Source of the DNA: Psychrobacillus vulpis
GTDB taxonomy: Bacteria > Bacillota > Bacilli > Bacillales_A > Planococcaceae
Length of the DNA: 64,000 bases
NCBI RefSeq assembly: GCF_006861825.1
Contig: NZ_VDGI01000015.1
Location: 1 to 64,000, forward strand
Reading direction: 5' to 3'
Under the pieces are notes generated by a model. It made no database searches and was not told the DNA's origin. It saw only the letters and a list, made by a program, of their open reading frames with translations. Numbering within the stretch: position 1 is the first letter of the stretch; each line of letters begins with the position of its first letter. Below are positions 56,012 through 64,000 of the stretch, piece by piece. The translations under genes and the position numbers were made by a program.

Positions 56012-57148
56012 ATGACTAGAATTTATTTAGATCATGCAGCTACAACACCAATGGCAGAAGAAGTAATAAAAACATTCACAGATGAAATGAATAATGAATT
56101 TGGTAATGCTTCAAGTATTCATCATACAGGTAGAAATGCTAGAAAAAAATTAGACAATGCTAGAACTATTCTTGCTGCAAGTATTGGTGCATATGAAACA
56201 GAAGTAACAATTACAAGTGGTGGAACAGAAGCAGATAATTACGCTGTTTTTGGTACAGCATATTCTAGGAAAAATGAAGGGAAGCATATTGTTACAACGC
56301 AAGTTGAGCATCACGCGATTCTTCACGCATGCGAACAATTGGAACGTGAAGGATTTGAAGTAACGTACTTACCTGTAAGTAAAGAAGGAATTGTCGATGT
56401 CAATGACTTGAAAAATTCCCTTCGAGAGGATACTATTTTAGTTTCTGTTATGTATGGAAATAACGAGGTTGGTTCGATACAACCGATTCGTGAAATTGGA
56501 GAAATTTTGAAAGGTCACACTGCTTATTTTCATACAGATGCAGTGCAGGCATATGGAAGTATCCCGATTAATGTAAATGATCTACAAGTAGATTTACTAA
56601 GTGTTTCTAGTCATAAGATTAATGGACCAAAAGGTATTGGTTTTTTATATCAACGTAAAGGAATTCACTTGAAGTCATTATTTTATGGTGGACAACAGGA
56701 AAGAAAAAAACGTGCAGGAACTGAAAACGTACCAGCAATAGTTGCATTTGCAAAAGCAGTTGAATTAAAACAACATCAACTAGAAAAAAGCATAAGCCAT
56801 TATAAGCAGTTAAAGAGTACTTTCCTTAGCCAACTTGAAAGTGATGGAGTTGAGTTCACTGTTAACGGATCGAAGGAACAAGTACTATCACATGTATTAA
56901 ACATAAGTATTCCAAAAACAGACGTTGAAACATTTTTAGTACAATTAGATCTTGCAGGAATTGATGCTTCAAGTGGATCCGCATGTACTGCTGGTTCCAT
57001 TGATCCATCACATGTTTTAGTAGCGATGTACGGGGAAAACACACCCGAACTTCGAAATTCAGTTCGTTTTAGTTTTGGTATTAGTAATACAGAGCAACAA
57101 GTTATCGATGCAGCAAAGAAAATAAGTAAAATTATTCTAGGTTCATAA
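56012..57148 (+). CDS. iscS: Cysteine desulfurase, NifS/IscS family (YrvO-like)
   Basis: PLP enzyme that takes sulfur from cysteine; YrvO in B. subtilis donates it to MnmA. Seen: 378 aa, RIYLDHAATTPM opening, SSHKINGPKGIGFLY with the PLP lysine, HTDAVQAYG, RAGTENV and the sulfur-carrying Cys in the mobile loop SSGSACTAGS (about 322-331). Start ATG 56012 after AAGGAGCAG. The next gene, mnmA, is 26 bases away and is its likely partner. Confidence 0.95.
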   Translation: MTRIYLDHAATTPMAEEVIKTFTDEMNNEFGNASSIHHTGRNARKKLDNARTILAASIGAYETEVTITSGGTEADNYAVFGTAYSRKNEGKHIVTTQVEHHAILHACEQLEREGFEVTYLPVSKEGIVDVNDLKNSLREDTILVSVMYGNNEVGSIQPIREIGEILKGHTAYFHTDAVQAYGSIPINVNDLQVDLLSVSSHKINGPKGIGFLYQRKGIHLKSLFYGGQQERKKRAGTENVPAIVAFAKAVELKQHQLEKSISHYKQLKSTFLSQLESDGVEFTVNGSKEQVLSHVLNISIPKTDVETFLVQLDLAGIDASSGSACTAGSIDPSHVLVAMYGENTPELRNSVRFSFGISNTEQQVIDAAKKISKIILGS

Positions 57149-57174
57149 TGAATAATTGAAATGAGTGAGTATAA

Positions 57175-58287
<1,113 letters not shown>

Positions 58288-58301
58288 TTGGAGGAAGTAA
58301 A

Positions 58302-58958
58302 GTGAACTACAATGAGTTAGGTATACAAGCAATTCAAGAAGAAAATTATGAAAAAGCAGCTGAGTATTTTACAAAAGCTATTGAAGAAAACCCAGATGAA
58401 GCGATTGGGTATATAAATTTTGGCAACCTATTAGCGTCTATGAACGAAAATGAACGTGCAGAAAGATTTTTTCAAAAGGGAATTACTTTAGATGAACAAG
58501 CAGCTACAGCTTACTATAGTCTAGCCAATTTATATTATGATGTAGAACGCTATGAAGAGGCTGCTAAGCTTTACGAAAAAGCAATTTCTAATGGAATTGA
58601 AGGTCCAGATGCGTATTATATGTTAGGGAAAAGCTTTGAAAAATGTGGACAAACAAAACTATCTCTTCCTTATTTACAAAGAGCTTATGAACTAGATTCA
58701 AGTGATGGTCAGATTAAATTATCTTATGCCATTGCTTTAGCAAGTTTTGAAATGTTTAAAGAAGCAGAACCTATTTTAAAAGAGATTTTGGAAGCGGATC
58801 ATGAAAATGCAGATGCACATTATAACTTAGGTATTTTATATGCAGTCTCCACTAGCGATACCGAAGCTGCCCTTTATCATTTGAAGGAAGCATTTACAAT
58901 TCAACCAGGATATGACCAAGCACGATATGTGTATGATATGATTTCTCTTCGCAATTAA
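58302..58958 (+). CDS. TPR-repeat protein (YrrB-like)
   Basis: A 218-aa all-helical protein of about six tetratricopeptide repeats. Typical repeat residues appear in YEKAAEYFTKAIEENPDEA, AYYSLANLYYDVERYEEAAK and AHYNLGILYAVSTSDTEAAL. TPR proteins are protein-binding scaffolds; the partner is unknown. In B. subtilis yrrB lies between trmU and recD2. GTG start after GGAGGAAGTAAA. Confidence 0.9.
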   Translation: MNYNELGIQAIQEENYEKAAEYFTKAIEENPDEAIGYINFGNLLASMNENERAERFFQKGITLDEQAATAYYSLANLYYDVERYEEAAKLYEKAISNGIEGPDAYYMLGKSFEKCGQTKLSLPYLQRAYELDSSDGQIKLSYAIALASFEMFKEAEPILKEILEADHENADAHYNLGILYAVSTSDTEAALYHLKEAFTIQPGYDQARYVYDMISLRN

Positions 58959-59062
58959 TCTAATCCAGCATTTACTTCGACGAGCTCGAGCGGGTTAAAC
59001 CACGCTGAATTGCGTTAATTGGCTCTGGCGTAATTGATGAAATATTATTTGGAGGCGGTAGT

Positions 59063-61492
59063 ATGACCAACGAAATGAAAAATGAGCAACAATTTATTAC
59101 GGGTCGTCCTATCGTCTCTATTTTTCATAATCCTCAAAACCTATTTTCCATCATCAAATTAAAAATCAAATCTACAAACACTACATATATAGAAAAAGAA
59201 ATAATCGTAACTGGTTATTTTCCACAACCCGTTTTAGAGGAGTCTTATAAATTTACAGGATTCGTTAAAAATCATCCGAAATACGGTGTTCAATTTCAGG
59301 TCGAAACTTTTCAAAAAGAAGTTCCAGCTACTGAGCAAGGAATTGTTCATTACTTGTCTAGTGATATGTTTCCTGGAATCGGTAGGAAAACTGCTGAACA
59401 AATTGTGAAAAAACTAGGGCAAAATGCTATCAATAAAATATTAGATAATCCTGATGCATTAGATGTTATTCCAAAACTTGCAGAAGATAAAAAGCAAACA
59501 TTGCGTGCTGTTCTACAGCAAAACCTTGGGTTAGAAAAAGTAATGATTCAACTAAATGAATGGGGTTTTGGACCGCAAGTTGCCATGAAAATTTATCAGG
59601 CATATCGTGAAGAAACAATTGATTTTTTAACGAAAAATCCTTATCGTTTGATCGAAGAAGTAGAAGGGGTAGGGTTTGTACGAGCAGATGAATTGGGTTA
59701 CAAATTAGGGATCCAAGGAAACCACCCGGACCGTATTAAAGCAGCGATTTTTCATTTACTGCAATCTGCATCGTTAAGTGAAGGACATGTTTTTATGTAT
59801 GCTGAACAATTACTCGAGTCTGTAAAGCATTTATTAGAAAGTGCTCAAAGAGAGGAAATTTCCTTCGAATCCATTACTAAGTGCTGTATCGAACTATCAG
59901 AAGAGAGTCGAATTGTTGGAGAAGTGAATCGATTTTATATACCATCACTTTATTTTTCAGAAGTTGGTATTAGTTCTAAAATTGAAACTTTGCTTGGTGA
60001 AAACGATGCACATCATAAATTTTCTTTAGCTGAAATGAAAAAGCATCTTGGTGGGATTGAAGAAAGATTAGGGGTTCAATATGCAACGACACAAGTTCAA
60101 GCAATTGAGACAGCCTTAAACTCTAGCATGACACTACTTACTGGAGGTCCTGGAACTGGTAAAACAACTGTAGTAAGAGGAATTGTTGAATTGTATGCAG
60201 AGCTTCATGGACTTTCTTTAGATCCTAAGGAATGGGCGAAAGATAAAAAGGCGTTTCCAGTAGTATTAGCTGCACCAACTGGAAGGGCTGCAAAACGTCT
60301 TAGTGAATCTACAGAGCTACCCGCTATGACGATTCATCGATTATTAGGGTTTAATGGACAAGAAAATGATGAAGCAGAAGGAAAAGAAATCGAAGGCAAT
60401 CTAATTATTATTGATGAAACTTCTATGCTCGATACTTGGCTTGGACATCAATTGTTAAAGGCCATTCCAAAAGAAGCACAAGTGATTTTTGTAGGCGACC
60501 AAGATCAGCTACCTCCAGTAGGACCTGGTCAAGTATTAAAAGACTTGCTAGCTTCTAAAAGAATACCAACTGTCGAGTTAATAGATATTTATCGACAATC
60601 CGAAGGCTCTTCTATTATTGAACTAGCACATGAGATGAAAAAAGGTACGGTTCCACAAACTCTGTTAGATAAAACAAAGGATCGTTCTTTTATAAAAGCA
60701 TCCACAGAACAAATTCCTAAAGTAGTAGAACAAGTTTTGAAGAGTGCGTTGTCAAAAGGCCATTCAATTAGAGAAATTCAAGTACTTGCACCAATGTATA
60801 GAGGTCCAGCTGGTATAGATGCACTAAATAAAATGATACAAGAAATGGTGAATCCCAATACGGACGGTAAAAGAAAAGAGATGGTCTTTGGAGAAACTAT
60901 CTACCGGATAGGTGACAAAGTGCTTCAACTTATCAATCAGCCTGAAAGTAATGTTTTTAACGGAGACATGGGTGAAGTGGTTAGTATCTTCAAAGCTGCT
61001 GAAACTGTTGAAAAGAAAGAGATGCTCGTTGTATCGTTCGATGGCAATGAAGTAACGTATGAAAAAAATGATTTGAACCAAATTACATTAGCGTATTGTT
61101 GCTCTGTGCATAAATCACAAGGTAGTGAGTTCCAAACTGTTATTATGCCTGTAACGAGAAGTTATATGAAAATGCTTCGTCGGAATTTACTTTATACAGG
61201 TATTACAAGAGCAAAGAATTTTTTAATATTATGTGGAGATCCAGAAGTTTTTAAGTTCGGTGTAGAGCGTACAGATGATCTACAACGATTAACTACTTTA
61301 AAAGAACGCTTAGCTTTAACAGAGGAAAAAGTAGAGGAAAAAGTAGAGGAAAAAGTAGAATCGATAGAAAATACTTCTGATGACATTCTCTTAGAACCGA
61401 CTTATTTATCCGCAGAAAATTATCATTTAGTTGATCCACTAATAGGTATGAACGGAATTACACCGTATCAATTCATGGAAACGGATAATTGA
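59063..61492 (+). CDS. recD2: RecD2 5'-3' DNA helicase
   Basis: SF1B helicase of RecBCD-less bacteria, linked to replication fork progression. Seen: 809 aa with the extended RecD2 N-terminus including helix-hairpin-helix segments (about 95-210; MFPGIGRKTAEQIVKKLG). Walker A is LTGGPGTGKTTVV (about 353-366), Walker B IIIDETSMLD, then GDQDQLPPVGPG and the C-terminal SH3-like and motif VI regions (SVHKSQGSEF; YTGITRAKN). Near the C-terminus a 12-base unit gives three VEEK repeats. Start ATG 59063 after GGAGG. Confidence 0.96.
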   Translation: MTNEMKNEQQFITGRPIVSIFHNPQNLFSIIKLKIKSTNTTYIEKEIIVTGYFPQPVLEESYKFTGFVKNHPKYGVQFQVETFQKEVPATEQGIVHYLSSDMFPGIGRKTAEQIVKKLGQNAINKILDNPDALDVIPKLAEDKKQTLRAVLQQNLGLEKVMIQLNEWGFGPQVAMKIYQAYREETIDFLTKNPYRLIEEVEGVGFVRADELGYKLGIQGNHPDRIKAAIFHLLQSASLSEGHVFMYAEQLLESVKHLLESAQREEISFESITKCCIELSEESRIVGEVNRFYIPSLYFSEVGISSKIETLLGENDAHHKFSLAEMKKHLGGIEERLGVQYATTQVQAIETALNSSMTLLTGGPGTGKTTVVRGIVELYAELHGLSLDPKEWAKDKKAFPVVLAAPTGRAAKRLSESTELPAMTIHRLLGFNGQENDEAEGKEIEGNLIIIDETSMLDTWLGHQLLKAIPKEAQVIFVGDQDQLPPVGPGQVLKDLLASKRIPTVELIDIYRQSEGSSIIELAHEMKKGTVPQTLLDKTKDRSFIKASTEQIPKVVEQVLKSALSKGHSIREIQVLAPMYRGPAGIDALNKMIQEMVNPNTDGKRKEMVFGETIYRIGDKVLQLINQPESNVFNGDMGEVVSIFKAAETVEKKEMLVVSFDGNEVTYEKNDLNQITLAYCCSVHKSQGSEFQTVIMPVTRSYMKMLRRNLLYTGITRAKNFLILCGDPEVFKFGVERTDDLQRLTTLKERLALTEEKVEEKVEEKVESIENTSDDILLEPTYLSAENYHLVDPLIGMNGITPYQFMETDN

Positions 61493-61517
61493 CATTGTAA
61501 CAATAGTTTTTTATAAT
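61489..61517 (+). promoter_or_regulatory. Consensus promoter of the alaS T-box transcript
   Basis: TTGACA (61489-61494), 17 bases, TATAAT (61512-61517): a perfect sigma-A consensus. The -35 overlaps the recD2 stop codon. Confidence 0.88.
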
Positions 61518-61522
61518 CAATT

Positions 61523-61756
61523 GCATAAAGAAAAATGATGACGGAGAAAGTACTCATGTTACCCGTACAGAAAAGGATTCCTCGGCTGAAAGAATCTTCA
61601 GAAACTAACATGTAGGAAAGCTACTCTTGAGTGCAGTTAATGCCTGCCGTTTAGCCGCGTTAAGGTTACTTGAGAGACACAATGTAATTGTGTAACTAGG
61701 GTGGTACCGCGAGATAATAGCTTTCGTCCCTTTTTGGGATGAAGGCTTTTTTTATT
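61523..61756 (+). promoter_or_regulatory. T-box leader of alaS, probable GCU (Ala) specifier
   Basis: The T-box motif AGGGTGGTACCGCG lies at 61698-61711, followed by the terminator AGCTTTCGTCCC/GGGATGAAGGCT and T7 (about 61718-61752). In Stem I, CATGTTA pairs with TAACATG. Beyond it AGTA on the 5' side faces GGAAAGCTA on the 3' side; the codon GCT after GAA-A and before a purine fits the specifier for alanine. Confidence 0.92.
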
Positions 61757-61865
61757 TTCGTAAAACAGGAAATTATTTCTTTCACCTTTAGTTTTATCCA
61801 GTTTTCTATCTGTCATATTGCGGTTGAATGGTGTCAACGTTTATTAAAATTAGGAGGAAATATGT

Positions 61866-64000
61866 ATGAAACAATTAACAGGTGCTCAAATTAGACAAAT
61901 GTATTTAGACTTTTTTATCGAAAAAGGGCATGCACAGGAACCATCCGCTCCACTTGTGCCGATTAACGACCCATCACTACTTTGGATTAATAGTGGTGTT
62001 GCTACGTTAAAAAAATATTTTGATGGTCGTGTCGTTCCAGACAATCCACGTATAACGAATGCACAAAAATCTATTCGTACAAATGATATTGAAAACGTAG
62101 GGAAAACGGCAAGACACCATACATTTTTTGAAATGTTAGGGAACTTTTCTATTGGGGATTATTTCAAAAAAGAAGCAATCCATTTTGCGTGGGAATTTTT
62201 AACGGATGAAAAGTGGATGGCATTTGAAGCGGAAAAATTATCCGTTACGATTCATCCCGAAGATGAAGAAGCATATACTATTTGGAAAGACGAAATAGGA
62301 GTACCAGAAGAACGTATCATTCGATTGGAAGGAAACTTCTGGGATATTGGAGAAGGTCCAAGCGGTCCTAACTCTGAAATTTTCTATGATCGTGGAGAAA
62401 CATATGGTAATGATTTGAACGACCCTGAATTATATCCAGGTGGAGAAAATGAAAGATACCTTGAAATTTGGAATCTAGTGTTTTCACAGTTCAACCATAA
62501 TCCGGATCATACATATACTCCACTGCCAAAACAAAACATTGATACTGGTATGGGATTAGAACGTATGGCAAGCGTTATTCAAAATGTACCAACAAATTTT
62601 GATACAGATTTATTTATGCCAATTATTCGTCAAACAGAAGAAATTTCTGGGAAATCGTACCGCTCGAATGAAGAGGATGACACAGCATTTAAAGTTATTG
62701 CAGACCATGTTAGAACAGTTGCTTTTGCGATTGGAGATGGGGCTCTCCCATCTAATGAAGGAAGAGGATATGTACTTAGAAGATTGTTGCGTCGCGCAGT
62801 TCGTTTTGCAAAACAAATAGGTATAGATAAACCATTTTTATACGAGTTAGTTCCAGTTGTTGGGGAAATCATGAAAGATTTCTATCCAGAAGTTACCGAA
62901 AAACAAGACTTTATTATGCGAGTTATTAAAACAGAAGAAGAGCGTTTCCATGAAACACTTCATGATGGACTTGCTATTTTAGAAAAAGTGATAGTGGAAC
63001 AACGTACTAAAGGTGAAACATTCATTCCTGGTACAACAACATTTACACTGTATGATACGTATGGCTTTCCTATTGAATTAACAGAAGAATATGCTGAAGA
63101 AGCTAGTATGACTGTTGACCATGAAGGATTTATAAAAGAAATGGAAGTTCAGCGTAACCGTGCACGTGCTGCTCGCCAAAATGTAGATTCTATGCAAGTA
63201 CAATCTGAAGTGTATAGCAACATACAAGATGAAAGTGAATTTGTTGGTTATGAAACATTATCTGTTACAACGAAGATTACAACAATCGTTCATGGGGAAG
63301 CACTAGCGAAATCTGCGAGTGAAGGAGATGAGATTCAAGTTATCTTAACTCAAACACCTTTCTATGCAGAAAGTGGAGGTCAAATTGCAGACCATGGGAT
63401 TATTGAGAGTGAGTCGTTTAAAGGTTTTGTGAAAGATGTCCAAAAAGCTCCGAATGGACAAAATCTACACACTGTTGTTGTTGAATCTGGAGAATTGTTG
63501 ACAGGTACAGAGGTTACAGCAACTGTTGATCGTGTATTACGTGGTCATACAGTGAAAAATCACTCTGCTACTCATATACTTCATCAAGCATTAAAAGATG
63601 TTTTAGGTGCACATGTAAATCAAGCTGGTTCATATGTAGGACCCGATCGTTTACGTTTCGACTTTTCACACTTTGGACAGGTTACGAAAGAGGAATTAGA
63701 ACAAGTTGAGCAAATTGTAAATGAGAAAATTTGGGACAATATACAAGTTGTGACTGGCTATCATAATATCGACGAAGCAAAGAATATGGGTGCAATGGCT
63801 TTATTCGGTGAAAAATATGGTGATATCGTACGAGTAGTGCAAATGGGCGAATATTCACTAGAATTATGTGGTGGAGTCCATGTAAAAGCAACATCTGAAA
63901 TTGGGTTCTTCAAAATCCTATCAGAAAGTGGGATTGGAGCAGGAACTAGACGTATTGAGGCTGTAACTGGTAAAGGTGCATTTGAAGTAGTAAAAGAAGA
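61866..64000 (+). CDS. alaS: Alanyl-tRNA synthetase (3' end beyond the window)
   Basis: Class II synthetase that charges tRNA-Ala and edits Ser/Gly errors. About 711 codons are visible, roughly 80% of a usual AlaS. Seen: the catalytic core with [18 protein letters not shown] and [17 protein letters not shown]; the class II motif 3 [11 protein letters not shown]; the tRNA-recognition domain with [17 protein letters not shown]; and the editing domain with the zinc residues [12 protein letters not shown] and CGGVHV. The start ATG 61866 follows AGGAGG. The frame is open to the last base, so it is cut by the window, not broken. Confidence 0.97.
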   Translation, partial: MKQLTGAQIRQMYLDFFIEKGHAQEPSAPLVPINDPSLLWINSGVATLKKYFDGRVVPDNPRITNAQKSIRTNDIENVGKTARHHTFFEMLGNFSIGDYFKKEAIHFAWEFLTDEKWMAFEAEKLSVTIHPEDEEAYTIWKDEIGVPEERIIRLEGNFWDIGEGPSGPNSEIFYDRGETYGNDLNDPELYPGGENERYLEIWNLVFSQFNHNPDHTYTPLPKQNIDTGMGLERMASVIQNVPTNFDTDLFMPIIRQTEEISGKSYRSNEEDDTAFKVIADHVRTVAFAIGDGALPSNEGRGYVLRRLLRRAVRFAKQIGIDKPFLYELVPVVGEIMKDFYPEVTEKQDFIMRVIKTEEERFHETLHDGLAILEKVIVEQRTKGETFIPGTTTFTLYDTYGFPIELTEEYAEEASMTVDHEGFIKEMEVQRNRARAARQNVDSMQVQSEVYSNIQDESEFVGYETLSVTTKITTIVHGEALAKSASEGDEIQVILTQTPFYAESGGQIADHGIIESESFKGFVKDVQKAPNGQNLHTVVVESGELLTGTEVTATVDRVLRGHTVKNHSATHILHQALKDVLGAHVNQAGSYVGPDRLRFDFSHFGQVTKEELEQVEQIVNEKIWDNIQVVTGYHNIDEAKNMGAMALFGEKYGDIVRVVQMGEYSLELCGGVHVKATSEIGFFKILSESGIGAGTRRIEAVTGKGAFEVVKE

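Overview
The window is low-GC Firmicute DNA carrying the long, well-conserved Bacillales chromosome segment that runs from valS to alaS. Sporulation genes (spoVID-like, spoIIB-like, spoIVFA/FB, spo0B, safA, spoVB), three T-box leaders and a 6S RNA between aspS and tcdA point to an endospore-forming member of Bacillales. The dense GC-rich palindromic repeats and several gene contents suggest the Planococcaceae/Caryophanaceae (Psychrobacillus, Lysinibacillus or a relative); this last step is inference.

Layout. 1-560: repeat debris, then a sigma-A promoter with a palindromic operator candidate. 563-3018: a tight ribA-ribD-HAD phosphatase operon without an FMN riboswitch. 3083-6893: SpoVID-like coat protein, a small convergent membrane protein, and T-box-controlled valS. 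6894-8726: a nested insertion (mobile ends, palindromic repeats, an IS3-family element) that has split the terminator behind valS. 8727-13531: two RimK-like ATP-grasp ligases divergent from folC, then a membrane diguanylate cyclase. 13613-23192: a LysM remnant, comC, spoIIB-like, maf, radC, mreBCD, minCD, spoIVFA/FB, rplU-prp-rpmA. 23347-26539: spo0B, obg, pheB, pheA. 26540-28007: repeats. 28008-30308: niaR, safA-like, a kinase-like gene. 30597-46050: ruvAB, queA, tgt, yajC, yrbG, spoVB, comN, secDF, lapA-like, recJ, apt, relA, dtd. 46051-47140: tandem composite repeats. 47141-64000: SH3b amidase, hisS-aspS, 6S RNA, tcdA, a small protein, repeats, rarA, cymR, iscS-type desulfurase, mnmA, a TPR protein, recD2, and alaS, which runs off the end.

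Functionally this is mostly housekeeping: tRNA charging and modification (valS, hisS, aspS, alaS, tgt, queA, mnmA, tcdA, dtd), cell shape and division (mreBCD, minCD), DNA repair (ruvAB, recJ, recD2, rarA), protein export (secDF, yajC), the stringent response (relA) and sporulation.

The accessory interest lies in four places. First, the stand-alone ribA-ribD-phosphatase operon. Second, the twin ATP-grasp genes. Third, a family of small non-autonomous elements with GAGG..CACTGAAAAA ends and 8-bp target duplications that insert into a second, palindromic repeat family. Fourth, variation in spore coat genes (a SpoVID N-domain without LysM, and a SafA-like protein with Met-His-Pro repeats next to a kinase-fold gene). 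I saw no CRISPR array, prophage or obvious defence island.
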